Source of the DNA: Holophagaceae bacterium | GTDB taxonomy: Bacteria > Acidobacteriota > Holophagae > Holophagales > Holophagaceae | Assembly (NCBI GenBank): GCA_023257195.1 | Contig: JALRCU010000003.1 | Location: forward strand, 62,001 to 126,000 | Direction: 5' to 3' | DNA: 64,000 nt | Shown here: one piece after another, positions 16,737-25,883 of the stretch | Numbering within the stretch: position 1 is the first letter of the stretch | How the letters are laid out: each line of letters opens with the position of its first letter | Position numbers and translations under genes: made by a program | Notes under the pieces: generated by a model | The model's database searches: none | What the model was told of the DNA's origin: nothing | What the model saw: only the letters and a program-made list of their open reading frames with translations

Positions 16737-17891
16737 ATGAAAAATCTAGCAGTTCTAGGCTCGACAGGTTCGATCGGTCAATCAACCCTCGAGGTTGTCA
16801 AACACCATCCAGACCGCTTACGTGTCGTGGCACTAGCAGCCGGAAAAAATAGAGATAAATTTTTAGAACAGTGTCGAATCTTTCGGCCTGAGTTTATTTC
16901 CTTGGCGACTCGAGAAGACCTACAGTGGGTATTGGATGCATTAGACTATCAGCCTCGTTCTGCTCCTAGCGATGAAGGGCTTCTGCATTGTGTCGAAGCT
17001 GAAGGTGTTAATACTGTTGTCTCAGCTATCGTCGGAGCGTCAGGGCTACGCAGTACGGAAAAAGCTCTTCGACATGGACATCGCGTATGCCTTGCAAACA
17101 AGGAGTCCTTAGTGGTTGGAGGAACGCTCATTCTCGAAGCTCTTCGACAAGGTCAAGGGGAACTCCTCCCGATCGACAGTGAACATGCAGCGCTGCACCA
17201 ATTACTGCACGGTAAAGATATGACCACGATTCGTACGATTCGCCTTACAGCCAGTGGGGGTCCTTTTCGAGAATGGTCATTGGCTCAGATGAAAAAAGCC
17301 ACGGTTCAAGAAGCCATTAATCATCCCACTTGGAAGATGGGACCTAAAATTACGATCGATAGTGCCACCCTGATGAATAAGGGGCTTGAGGTGATTGAAG
17401 CCTGCCACTTGTTTGGGTTAACTCCTGAACAAATTGGGGTCACCATACATCCTCAAAGTCAAGTACATGCCATGATCGAGATGCACGATGGAAGTTTTCA
17501 AATGCAGGCTTCCGCTAACGATATGAGACTCCCGATTCAATATGCTCTCTTATACCCTGATCAAATTCCTAGTCCTGCGAATGTCTTTAGTTGGGATCAA
17601 CCTCGAACTTGGGACTTCCATCCTCCTGATTTAAACCGATTTCCTTGTTTGCGGTTGGCCTATCAGAGCCTTTGCACTGGACAAAGTGCGTCCATCATCC
17701 TTAATGCAGCTAATGAAGAATCAGTCAATGCCTTTTTGAAAAGTCATATCACTTTTGGTCTTATTGCTGAATGTAATGAAGCGATGCTAGATACATTTCC
17801 TCTTCAGCAACCTGAAAATATTGATCATGTACTTGAGATTGATAAAGAGGTCAGGTTGCATACTCAAAAGTGGCTTGAAGCTCACCGATAG
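16737..17891 (+). CDS. dxr: 1-deoxy-D-xylulose 5-phosphate reductoisomerase
   Basis: The second enzyme of the MEP isoprenoid pathway converts DXP to MEP with NADPH. The 384 residues show the nucleotide motif GSTGSIG (8-14), ANKES, the metal/substrate motif PIDSEH, MGPKITIDSATLMNKGLEVI, and the C-terminal NAANE. All are intact. It works downstream of Dxs, which is encoded 31 kb away with ispA, and upstream of UppS in the same operon. Confidence 0.96.
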   Translation: MKNLAVLGSTGSIGQSTLEVVKHHPDRLRVVALAAGKNRDKFLEQCRIFRPEFISLATREDLQWVLDALDYQPRSAPSDEGLLHCVEAEGVNTVVSAIVGASGLRSTEKALRHGHRVCLANKESLVVGGTLILEALRQGQGELLPIDSEHAALHQLLHGKDMTTIRTIRLTASGGPFREWSLAQMKKATVQEAINHPTWKMGPKITIDSATLMNKGLEVIEACHLFGLTPEQIGVTIHPQSQVHAMIEMHDGSFQMQASANDMRLPIQYALLYPDQIPSPANVFSWDQPRTWDFHPPDLNRFPCLRLAYQSLCTGQSASIILNAANEESVNAFLKSHITFGLIAECNEAMLDTFPLQQPENIDHVLEIDKEVRLHTQKWLEAHR

Positions 17892-17935
17892 CCTAAAAGA
17901 TTTAGAGAAGGTAAACTAATCGTTAAGGATTCGCA

Positions 17936-19009
17936 ATGCAACTTACTACCCTAGCTCCATTGCTCATGCTCTCGGGTTTAGTTTTCATCCATGAAATGGG
18001 ACATTTCCTAGTTGCTAAATGGTTAAGACTCCCGGTAGAAACTTTTTCCGTGGGAATGGGACCCCGATTGATCGGGTTTAAATGGAATGAGACTGATATG
18101 CGTCTATCCGCCATACCCCTTGGCGGCTATGTTAAATTGGCGGGCTATAATCCAGAAGAACCTGAGGCCGATGACCCTCATGGCTTTGAACAAAAACCCT
18201 ATTTCCAAAAATTTCTTTTTTACTCTGGTGGCATCATTGCCAATCTCCTCACCGCTTTTGTACTACTGATAATTGTCGGAGCAGATAGTCACCGTGTAGT
18301 TTCCCGGATCCCCGAATCTTCCCCTCTCTATGTAGCCCAAGTTGTGAAAGGGAGCTCAGCTGAAATGGCAGGGCTTCGCGAAGGAGACAAAATTCTTGGC
18401 CTCAACGATCTCCGTTTTCCCGGATCCGATGATCGCCAAGCAGTGAGCTACATACGACAGCAAGCAGGGAAACGCCTATCTCTTTTAGTTGATCGTAATG
18501 GTAACAATTTGAAACTTGAGGCGGTGGCTCAAAATATTAGCGGCCAGGGCCGCTTGGGTATTCTCTTTCAGCCTACAAAATATACTGAAATTCGAAGACC
18601 TTTCGCTTGGTCAGACTGGCCTCCAGGTTTTATTTTTGCAGGCCATGCTCTTGGTGATATCAGCTCACAAATATTTGAATTTTTGGGACGCGTATTGAAA
18701 TGGGATGTTTCCTCAGATCAGTTAGCAGGGCCCATTGGAATCATTCAGCAGGGATCCCAAGCTGCTAAATTAGGCTGGTCCACTTTCTTGGTCATGGCTG
18801 CAGCCATCTCTCTTCAGTTAGGTATCTTAAATGCTCTTCCTATCCCCTTGCTAGATGGAGGTCATGTTGCCATGATGACTGCCGAGGTCATTGCTCGTCG
18901 TCGATTCAGCTGGCAGGTCAAACAGCGTATTCTGATGGCAGGGTTTGTATTATTAATTACGATTATGGGCTCAGCTGTTTTTCTCGATATTGGAAGATTG
19001 CTAAATTAA
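17936..19009 (+). CDS. rseP: RseP-like site-2 zinc metalloprotease
   Basis: This intramembrane protease cuts anti-sigma factors or signal-peptide remnants in the inner membrane. The 357 residues carry the zinc motif HEMGH (H19, E20, H23) in the first transmembrane helix. One PDZ domain lies at about 125-195 (AEMAGLREGDKILGLN), and the second active-site motif NALPIPLLDGGH lies near residue 300. E. coli RseP has two PDZ domains, so this is the shorter single-PDZ type. It ends the uppS-cdsA-dxr operon. The stop codon shares TTAA with the convergent smpB stop. Confidence 0.93.
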   Translation: MQLTTLAPLLMLSGLVFIHEMGHFLVAKWLRLPVETFSVGMGPRLIGFKWNETDMRLSAIPLGGYVKLAGYNPEEPEADDPHGFEQKPYFQKFLFYSGGIIANLLTAFVLLIIVGADSHRVVSRIPESSPLYVAQVVKGSSAEMAGLREGDKILGLNDLRFPGSDDRQAVSYIRQQAGKRLSLLVDRNGNNLKLEAVAQNISGQGRLGILFQPTKYTEIRRPFAWSDWPPGFIFAGHALGDISSQIFEFLGRVLKWDVSSDQLAGPIGIIQQGSQAAKLGWSTFLVMAAAISLQLGILNALPIPLLDGGHVAMMTAEVIARRRFSWQVKQRILMAGFVLLITIMGSAVFLDIGRLLN

Positions 19010-19461
19010 TCTCGATCCCCTTTTCGAATTCGATCCATTTCCCTTTTCGCTTGTCGCGCTTTCAGCGCTGCTTTCTTGTCGGGAGCCTGCTTTCCTTCGG
19101 CTAAGGCAATCTGGATTTTGATCTTACCCCGATCATTGACATAAATTGATAAAGGAATAAGGGTCAGACCTTTACGTTCAATATGTTTTGCGATCTTAAG
19201 AATCTCGCTCTTTTTGAGTAAGAGTTTGCGATCCCTTAGGGGGTCGTGGTTAGTCCATGAGGCACTCGTCCAAGGGGCGATATGACACTGTCGAAGCCAA
19301 AGTTCACCGCGGATATGATCAACATAGGCATCTTGAAGTTGCCCTTGGCCTTCCCGAAGAGATTTAACCTCGCTTCCCAATAGAGCAACGCCTGCCTCCC
19401 ATGTATCGAGAAGATGGTATTGAAATCTTGCCTTTCGGTTAGTCACTAAATCGTTAGCCAT
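19006..19461 (-). CDS. smpB: SsrA-binding protein SmpB
   Basis: It binds tmRNA and delivers it to stalled ribosomes for trans-translation. The 151 residues show the family core (GVALLGSEVKSLREGQ, DAYV, DRKLLLKK, GKIKIQIALAEGK) and the usual Lys/Arg-rich disordered C-terminal tail that enters the mRNA channel. No tmRNA gene was seen in this window. It converges on rseP with a 4-bp overlap and follows hemW on the same strand. Confidence 0.96.
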   Translation of the reverse strand: MANDLVTNRKARFQYHLLDTWEAGVALLGSEVKSLREGQGQLQDAYVDHIRGELWLRQCHIAPWTSASWTNHDPLRDRKLLLKKSEILKIAKHIERKGLTLIPLSIYVNDRGKIKIQIALAEGKQAPDKKAALKARQAKREMDRIRKGDRD

Positions 19462-19511
19462 GTGTTCAGTCTATCGAAGCTCAGACCCATAGCCTAAGAG
19501 AACCGAAGGGT

Positions 19512-20696
19512 TTAAACAAATATTTGGAAGATCTCATTTGAAAGCAACCTTCCCTTGGTCGTAAGGCGCACTTTAGAATCTTCGAAAATTACTAAACCAG
19601 CCATCTCGAAATGTTTCATTTGATGGGTCCATGAGTGAAACAATGGCACAACGTTTAAATGCGATGCTTTCATAGAAAGTTCATTCCAATCAATGCCTTC
19701 ATCGAGTCGAAGGCCTAGAAGTGGAATTTCCATCCATTCATCCACGGGATCAAGAACTTCGAGAGTGAGTTGACCCCTTCCTTGATTCCAAGCGGTAATT
19801 GAAAGATCCGATGTCCATCGATAGGGACCCAGATGACTCGCTGCACTAGGGCCTAGGCCTAGATAAGGATGTCTTCGCCAATATTTTTGATTATGTCTAG
19901 ACTGAGCTTCTTGTTTTGAGTAATTACTTATTTCATAAGGAGTAAAACCCAAGCGAGGTAATTGATCTTGAAGGATTTCATAGAGTGAAGCAACTTGATC
20001 TTCATTCGGTAAAATAAGTCGACCAGCTTCAACTTCTGTTTTAAGTGCACAAGCCTTGTCAAGATCTAATAAATAAATACTAATATGGTCGACCCCATGA
20101 TTAATCATTTTGAGGGCATCTACATATACGGACTCTGGTGATTGATTGGGAAGTCCAAGGATAAGATCTGCCGATATATGGCTAAATCCCGCCTGCTTAG
20201 ACCACCCTAGAGCTTGTAATGCCTGCTCTGAGGAATGAATTCGCCCCAGTGCTTTGAGAAGATCATCATGCAGAGTCTGAACTCCCCAACTAATACGATT
20301 AAACCCAAGCCCTTGGATGCATTTAAGCCACTCCAAAGAGAGCGCGCCAGGATTCGCTTCTATTGTTTGCTCTGAGCTAGGCTCGATTTGAAAATATTCG
20401 TGAATCACTCCGGCAATATGAGCAACCTCAGATTCAGACAAAATAGAAGGAGTCCCACCGCCCCAATAGATGGTATTAATCGTAGGTCGGTCTAGAGCTT
20501 GCCCCCATTGTTGAACTTCTTTAGTCAATGTTCGAATAAAAAGATCTCGATTTTCTTCTTCGCTCGTACGAACAAAGGAACAATAGGTACATCGATCTTT
20601 GCAAAAGGGGACATGAAGATAGAGTCCCAAAGGTTCTTGTTTGGCTAGCGCTTTAAGATGAACTCCGTATTCTTTGTGAAACCCTTGGGTATCCAT
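19512..20696 (-). CDS. hemW: HemW-like radical SAM heme chaperone
   Basis: A 394-residue radical SAM protein with the cluster motif C32-x3-C36-x2-C39 (FCKDRCTYCSF) and the SAM-binding GGGTPS (79-84). It lacks the fourth cysteine of the CxxxCxxCxC motif of true coproporphyrinogen dehydrogenase HemN. That places it with HemW, which inserts heme into respiratory enzymes rather than oxidising coproporphyrinogen. A C-terminal HemN-type domain is present (about 320-394). The old name oxygen-independent coproporphyrinogen oxidase would mislead. Confidence 0.88.
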   Translation of the reverse strand: MDTQGFHKEYGVHLKALAKQEPLGLYLHVPFCKDRCTYCSFVRTSEEENRDLFIRTLTKEVQQWGQALDRPTINTIYWGGGTPSILSESEVAHIAGVIHEYFQIEPSSEQTIEANPGALSLEWLKCIQGLGFNRISWGVQTLHDDLLKALGRIHSSEQALQALGWSKQAGFSHISADLILGLPNQSPESVYVDALKMINHGVDHISIYLLDLDKACALKTEVEAGRLILPNEDQVASLYEILQDQLPRLGFTPYEISNYSKQEAQSRHNQKYWRRHPYLGLGPSAASHLGPYRWTSDLSITAWNQGRGQLTLEVLDPVDEWMEIPLLGLRLDEGIDWNELSMKASHLNVVPLFHSWTHQMKHFEMAGLVIFEDSKVRLTTKGRLLSNEIFQIFV

Positions 20697-20705
20697 GGTT
20701 GTCCC

Positions 20706-21269
20706 TTAGGACAAAGAATCCATGGATTCACAGAGAAAGTGGAGAATCATTTCATGTATTTCTTGAATGCGGGCGGTCACCTGAGATGGGACGATGAAGG
20801 CATCATCCACGAGGTTCTTCAGGGCACCCCCGTCCCGCCCAAGCAGTCCTATTGTGCGAATACCGCATGCCTTTGAGGCTTCGACAGCTTTGATAATATT
20901 AGCGCTTTGACCACTTGTACTGATGGCGATCAAGATGTCTCCACTCTTACCAAGACCTTCTATTTGTCTAGAGAAAATAACTTCAAATCCATAATCATTA
21001 CCTATAGCAGTGAGAGCGGAGGTATCCGTTGTCAGAGCTAGGGCAGGGTAAGCGCCACGCTCTTTAAGATACCGACCTGTCAACTCAGCGGCAAAATGCT
21101 GAGCATCCGCAGCGCTTCCGCCATTACCACAAATGAGAATCTTATTACCTGAGTTCATGGCTCTATGTATCTCAGAGGCGAGTTGAACGATATGAGGTAA
21201 CTCGGAAGTTAAGTATCCGTTTTGAAGTTCCGTTGATTCCCGAAGGTTGTTTTTTAGCTGGAGAATCAC
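20706..21269 (-). CDS. gmhA: Phosphoheptose isomerase, SIS domain (GmhA/DiaA family)
   Basis: The start chosen is GTG at 21269: it has AAAGGA five bases upstream and gives a 187-residue protein, the usual GmhA length. A longer reading into ftsK is unlikely. The single SIS domain contains CGNGGSAADAQHFAAELTGR and the second sugar-phosphate loop ISTSGQSANIIKAVEA. GmhA converts sedoheptulose 7-phosphate to glycero-manno-heptose 7-phosphate for the LPS core. The paralogue DiaA regulates DnaA, and sequence alone does not fully separate them. It follows ftsK by 34 bp. No other heptose gene is nearby, but kdsA elsewhere in the window supports an LPS core. Confidence 0.8.
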   Translation of the reverse strand: MILQLKNNLRESTELQNGYLTSELPHIVQLASEIHRAMNSGNKILICGNGGSAADAQHFAAELTGRYLKERGAYPALALTTDTSALTAIGNDYGFEVIFSRQIEGLGKSGDILIAISTSGQSANIIKAVEASKACGIRTIGLLGRDGGALKNLVDDAFIVPSQVTARIQEIHEMILHFLCESMDSLS

Positions 21270-21303
21270 AAACGTCCTTTTTGACTGATTAGAATAGTTT
21301 ATC

Positions 21304-23814
21304 TCAGGGCTGTCTAAAAATTTCTCTCGGCTTTCCGACACCTCGGTCGGGACCAATGACACCCTCATTTTCCATACGATCAATAATACGGGCTGCACGA
21401 CCGTACCCAAGCCCCAATTTTCGTTGCAATAAACTAGTACTGGCTTTCCCTTCCCTTATCACCACCTCAATGGCTTTCTGATAAATATCTCCCCCACTTC
21501 CTGAATTAGGTCCGATATCCATAGCCTCTTCCGATTCATCCGTTTCTATGACCTTGATGAGCTGTTCATTGTAGTCAGGTCGGCCTCGATCTTTCAACCA
21601 ATCGACCAACCTCAAGGTCTCTGTTTCAGTCAAATAGGGAGCATGAATTCGACTTGGTCGAGCTGCGCCAGGAGCCAAGAAAAGACCATCACCTTGACCG
21701 AGGAGATTTTCTGCTCCAGAGCAGTCCAAAATCGTACGCGAATCAATTTTAGTACTTACCCGATAACTCAATCGACTTGGAAGATTAGCCTTAATGACCC
21801 CCGTCAAGATATCGACCGAGGGGCGCTGGGTGGCAAGAATCAGATGGATACCCACGGCACGAGCTTTTTGTGCAATACGCGCGATACTGTCCTCGACTTC
21901 CGTACGAGCGACCATTATAAGATCAGCCAACTCGTCGATGACCACCACTACATAAGGGATGGGCTCTAAGGTTGCAGGACGATCCGGCCACTTTGGAGTG
22001 GGGGTAGGATCAGGAAGGGTAAAAGTTCCTCCGTTCTTTTCTATTTTTTCATTATATTGCTCCAGGTTTCTCACACTCAATAAGGCTAAGCGCTTATAGC
22101 GTTCCTCCATCTGAGCGACCACCCAGCGAAGAACCCGACCTGCTTCTTTCATATCGGTTACAACAGGGGACCATAGGTGGGGAATATCTTCATAGATACC
22201 CATCTCGACCATTTTGGGATCGATTAAAATTAGTTTCACTTGCTCAGAAGTCGCACGGAGCAGAATAGAGCAAATCATGGCATTGACTGCAACGCTTTTT
22301 CCGCTTCCGGTCGAGCCACCAATTAACAAATGGGGCATGCGAGCAAGATCCATCACCAAGGGGGACCCAGAAATATCTTTTCCCAATGCCATAGTTAGCA
22401 AACTCTTCGATTGTTGAAAAGCATCAGATTCAATAATCTCTCTGAATACAATAAGATCTCGCCGAGGGTTTGGCACTTCTATTCCTACAGCATTCTTCCC
22501 TGAGATGCGATCCATACGGATCGCTTCGGCCTGAAGAGCCATGGCAAGATCTTCTTCCATGTTCAAGATTTTGGAGAGCGGAATACCTGGATCCGGCTGG
22601 AATTCATAAACAGTCACAATAGGGCCGGGTCGATTTCCAATGACTTGACCTGAAATCTTGAATTCTAAAAGCTTCTGGAGAATTGCTTCTTGGGTACTTT
22701 TGATTACAGATAAATCCATCTTTTCAGACTTCAATGGCTGATCAAAAAGATCTTTAGATGGCAAACTTCGGTTGGTAGATTTTTTAACTTCTTTCTTGAT
22801 CTTAGGGGGATCTGGTAGGGGAGGTATGGGTAGAGGAGGCTGCACAATAGGGCGCCCCTGGCCATCCTTCCCCGTCAGCGCCTCCTCCAAATAGGGCTCT
22901 TCAGGGGGGGTGGTTACTCCTTGGAGCAGATCACTCCTAAAATCGGTCAGCGCATTGGAAGCAGGTGCATCTAGATTAATAGAATGTATTTCGGGAAGAA
23001 CATCTCGAGGAGATGGCGGGGCTAAAGAGTTTCGACTCTCATCGTGTGCCTTTTGTGCACGCTCTAGAGCTTCTCGTTGCTCATCAAAACTAATTTGGGA
23101 TAGAGTATTCTTTCGAATCTTAGCTTCTTCACGTTTACGACGAAGAAAGTTAAATACAGAAATCCAATGACCCCAAAGATTGCGAAGACCAGTCATGGGA
23201 AGAGCCTGCAATTTAGGCCACCAATACCGTTCTGCCCAAGTTGCTAATCGACTTCCTATCCAAGTGGCTAAAGCCGGTGAGACGATTAATAAACTAATAG
23301 CTAACAGTGCAAGACAGAGAACATAAAGTCCGGTCGTACCAAACCAACTCTGAAGCCAGGGCTGAAGAACAGCACCTAAAAGACCTCCCATTCGGAAAGA
23401 AAATACTTGGGGAGCAAATGCCCACATCACCGAGAGCGAGGCGATGAGTCCTAGCCAGGCTAAACGCCTAGCCCATCGGGGAGCATCACTGGTATCTGGC
23501 CATATTTCCCAAAGGATCCAGCCTGGAATCAGCCAAGCCATTATCCCAAATATGGTGTAGAAAAGACCGGCTAGGTAACTGCCGAGTTTTCCACATAAAT
23601 TATGAATAATTTCGATCCTATTCGTGGTGTTGAAGAAACTGGGATCAGTCGGATTAAAACTCACTAAGGAAAAAATAAGAATCAGCACAAAAGCTAATCC
23701 AGAAAGGCGAATAATCCAAGGCCAAGCGAGTGACCCTAAATGCTTCTTTCCAGGTGTAGCCAAAGAGAACTCCCAAAGTACATCAAGTTTAACCCCGAAG
23801 CAGGGCAAGTTCAC
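21304..23814 (-). CDS. ftsK: DNA translocase FtsK
   Basis: This divisome-associated motor pumps chromosome ends to dif during division. The 836 residues begin with about four transmembrane helices (to about residue 190), then a charged/proline-rich linker. The RecA-like motor has Walker A GGSTGSGKS near 499-507 and Walker B around VVVIDELADL. The C-terminal gamma winged helix (last about 65 residues, with LGYGRAARIIDRMENEGVIG) recognises KOPS. The start is GTG at 23814 with AGGA upstream; a later start is possible. The linker is short compared with E. coli FtsK. Confidence 0.95.
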   Translation of the reverse strand: MNLPCFGVKLDVLWEFSLATPGKKHLGSLAWPWIIRLSGLAFVLILIFSLVSFNPTDPSFFNTTNRIEIIHNLCGKLGSYLAGLFYTIFGIMAWLIPGWILWEIWPDTSDAPRWARRLAWLGLIASLSVMWAFAPQVFSFRMGGLLGAVLQPWLQSWFGTTGLYVLCLALLAISLLIVSPALATWIGSRLATWAERYWWPKLQALPMTGLRNLWGHWISVFNFLRRKREEAKIRKNTLSQISFDEQREALERAQKAHDESRNSLAPPSPRDVLPEIHSINLDAPASNALTDFRSDLLQGVTTPPEEPYLEEALTGKDGQGRPIVQPPLPIPPLPDPPKIKKEVKKSTNRSLPSKDLFDQPLKSEKMDLSVIKSTQEAILQKLLEFKISGQVIGNRPGPIVTVYEFQPDPGIPLSKILNMEEDLAMALQAEAIRMDRISGKNAVGIEVPNPRRDLIVFREIIESDAFQQSKSLLTMALGKDISGSPLVMDLARMPHLLIGGSTGSGKSVAVNAMICSILLRATSEQVKLILIDPKMVEMGIYEDIPHLWSPVVTDMKEAGRVLRWVVAQMEERYKRLALLSVRNLEQYNEKIEKNGGTFTLPDPTPTPKWPDRPATLEPIPYVVVVIDELADLIMVARTEVEDSIARIAQKARAVGIHLILATQRPSVDILTGVIKANLPSRLSYRVSTKIDSRTILDCSGAENLLGQGDGLFLAPGAARPSRIHAPYLTETETLRLVDWLKDRGRPDYNEQLIKVIETDESEEAMDIGPNSGSGGDIYQKAIEVVIREGKASTSLLQRKLGLGYGRAARIIDRMENEGVIGPDRGVGKPREIFRQP

Positions 23815-23852
23815 CTATTTCCTAGGAGATTTGAAGTGAAAATTCAATCAAA

Positions 23853-24191
23853 TTAGGGTCGACACCGGGCCCAATAATTTGCCTTTTCTTGGATACGTAT
23901 TTCCGTCACGCAGTGTCCGCGACTTAACAAATATTCACAAGCCCATTGGGATAACAGTTCAGCGGTAGGGTTACGTCCTTTGAATTCGGTCGCATCATTG
24001 AGAAGGGTGTAGTCAACGGATTGAATCCACGTATGAACATCGTCATGGATAGTACTTCGATCTTTTAACTGTTGTATTTCAAAAGAGGCCTCAATGTGCC
24101 AATTGTGACCATGTCGTGCTTCTGTAAAGCCTGGTAAATCATGAAAATGATCGGAGACAAAAGGATGACTGAGGGAAAAAATAATAGACAT
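23853..24191 (-). CDS. PTPS/QueD-family protein with ExxHGH motif (PTPS-III-like)
   Basis: The ATG at 24191 gives a 112-residue 6-pyruvoyl-tetrahydropterin-synthase fold; upstream in-frame starts (24209, 24218) lack ribosome sites. The zinc ligands are H9, H27 and H29 (HGHNWH). PTAELLSQWACEYL and the C-terminal catalytic-type Glu (RIQEKANYW) fit the family. The catalytic Cys of QueD/PTPS (CxxxHGH) is absent; Thr23 stands there and Glu24 gives ExxHGH. That motif is known for PTPS-III, which makes 6-hydroxymethyl-dihydropterin and can replace FolB in folate synthesis. A QueD (queuosine) role is the alternative. It is divergent from dsbD (66 bp). Confidence 0.7.
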   Translation of the reverse strand: MSIIFSLSHPFVSDHFHDLPGFTEARHGHNWHIEASFEIQQLKDRSTIHDDVHTWIQSVDYTLLNDATEFKGRNPTAELLSQWACEYLLSRGHCVTEIRIQEKANYWARCRP

Positions 24192-24257
24192 AACCCCATT
24201 GTAAATCATGAGTATCAAATAGAGAGTTCATCAATCTATGCTGTAAACTATAAAAAG

Positions 24258-25883
24258 ATGAAAAATCTATTAGTAGCCTCTTTTTTAATGGCCTCTAGTT
24301 TGTGGGGGCAGGTTTCGGTTGAGTTTCGCCCCGTAGAATCCATACGGATTCTACAGAATCAAGATCGCTTAGTTATTCAGATTCCGCCAAAAGCCCACCT
24401 CAAAACAACCTTCCTAAAAGTTGAAGCATTATCGTCACCCCAGGCCATCAGGATGGGTGAACTTCCTAAGGCGTCGGGGAAAGATGAGTTAGGTGACAAT
24501 ATTTATCGCCAGGAATTAGTTTGGCCAATCTTATTCAATACCACTGAGACCGATCTTGAGTTGACCGTGACCTATCAGCCCTGTACCGAGGGACCTGGGG
24601 GAATATGTTATCCACCCACCCAGCAAAAAATTAAAGTTCGTTCTGTAGCCTCTTCACCCACAGATTTTTCATTTCCATGGTGGTCTTTCTTGGGTATTTT
24701 CTTTGCAGGCCTTCTCGCTTCCCTTACGCCTTGCGTTTATCCTATGATTCCCATCACGATAGCCGTCATTGGAATACGCGATATTTCGAAGAAAAGAGCC
24801 GCTATTTTAACTTTAGCGCTCGTAATGGGCATGGCTATAATGTACTCATTACTAGGTATATTTGCTGTACTATCAGGAAACGTATTTGGATCTATCTTAG
24901 GATCAGCTAGTTTTATCATAGTTATTAGTATCTTATTTTTTATCTTTGGCCTATCCCTTTTGGGTGCTTTTGAATTTAGCATATCGACTTCCGCCCAAAA
25001 TCGACTCCAGTCATGGTCGACTCGCTCTGGAATCTGGGCCCCCTTTTTAACCGGAGTCGTCTTGGGCCCTTTATCGGCTCCTTGTATCGGCCCTATTTTG
25101 GGAACTATTTTAGTTAGTATTTCGAAGGGAAGTCTTTTCTTGGGTGCCGTAGAGTTATTTATCTTTGCACTCGGCATGGGAGTACCGTTCATGTTAGTCG
25201 GTATATTAGGGGTACAACTTCCTAAAAGTGGTGCTTGGCTCGAATTCCTGAAAAAAACTATGGGATTTATAGTTCTTGCCTTTGCCATATGGACATTGCG
25301 CACCATTCTCCCGGTTACCTGGACATTATGGCTATGCTTTACCCTAGTGATAGTAGCCATTTGGCTTTATCAAAAAATCCATATTGATTCTTCGCCTTTG
25401 AAACTTATTTATAGAATTATCTGTGTTTTGTTGGGTTTATTCGTAGTCTATTTTTCTCTTCGTCTGACCGAAGTCTACCTCAAGATCACCATTTTTAAAG
25501 GCAGTACCGCTCGCATTCTTGGACTAGATCAAAGCTTCAAACAAGAATGGATGAACCAAGATTTAGAGGCAGCTATAGAGGAGGCCAAGAAAAAAGATCG
25601 TCCTATTTTGGTAGATGTTTATGCTGATTGGTGTGCTGCCTGTTTCGAACTAGATCAAAGAACGTGGCCGGATGAAGCAGTTCGTGATTATGTTCGAAAA
25701 AATTATATTGCTATCCGAATCGATATGGACAAGATTCGCCCAGATCTCGCTAAGCGCTATCAAATTCTGGGCTACCCGACAATCTTAGTTTTAGATACCG
25801 AAGGACGAGAGATTAAGCGCATCTTGGGATATCAAAGTCCCCAAGAGATGCTTCGATTTATGAACCTGAATCAGGTAAAGTAG
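24258..25883 (+). CDS. dsbD: Thiol:disulfide interchange protein DsbD
   Basis: It carries reducing power from cytoplasmic thioredoxin across the inner membrane to periplasmic thiol proteins. The start at 24258 gives a signal peptide (MKNLLVASFLMASSLWGQ); an upstream in-frame start would place it in the middle. The 541 residues contain a periplasmic alpha domain with C109/C117, an eight-helix membrane domain with C159 (LTPCVYP) and C276 (APCIGP), and a C-terminal thioredoxin domain with C459-A-A-C462 (WCAAC). All six electron-transfer cysteines are present. The 3' end overlaps the convergent nth-fusion gene by 13 bp. Confidence 0.94.
   Translation: MKNLLVASFLMASSLWGQVSVEFRPVESIRILQNQDRLVIQIPPKAHLKTTFLKVEALSSPQAIRMGELPKASGKDELGDNIYRQELVWPILFNTTETDLELTVTYQPCTEGPGGICYPPTQQKIKVRSVASSPTDFSFPWWSFLGIFFAGLLASLTPCVYPMIPITIAVIGIRDISKKRAAILTLALVMGMAIMYSLLGIFAVLSGNVFGSILGSASFIIVISILFFIFGLSLLGAFEFSISTSAQNRLQSWSTRSGIWAPFLTGVVLGPLSAPCIGPILGTILVSISKGSLFLGAVELFIFALGMGVPFMLVGILGVQLPKSGAWLEFLKKTMGFIVLAFAIWTLRTILPVTWTLWLCFTLVIVAIWLYQKIHIDSSPLKLIYRIICVLLGLFVVYFSLRLTEVYLKITIFKGSTARILGLDQSFKQEWMNQDLEAAIEEAKKKDRPILVDVYADWCAACFELDQRTWPDEAVRDYVRKNYIAIRIDMDKIRPDLAKRYQILGYPTILVLDTEGREIKRILGYQSPQEMLRFMNLNQVK

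Noticed and set aside
19006-19511. tmRNA gene near smpB
   Set aside because: No alanine-tRNA-like acceptor or tag reading frame was seen in the flanking sequence.
19896-19907. Another TGTCTA inside hemW as a possible site of the MerR-B12 regulator
   Set aside because: A single half-site in coding sequence without the 16-bp partner is expected by chance.
24737-25360. 207-residue minus-strand open frame inside dsbD
   Set aside because: It lies fully antisense to a well-supported dsbD whose motifs and cysteines are intact. Its composition is a mirror of transmembrane codons.
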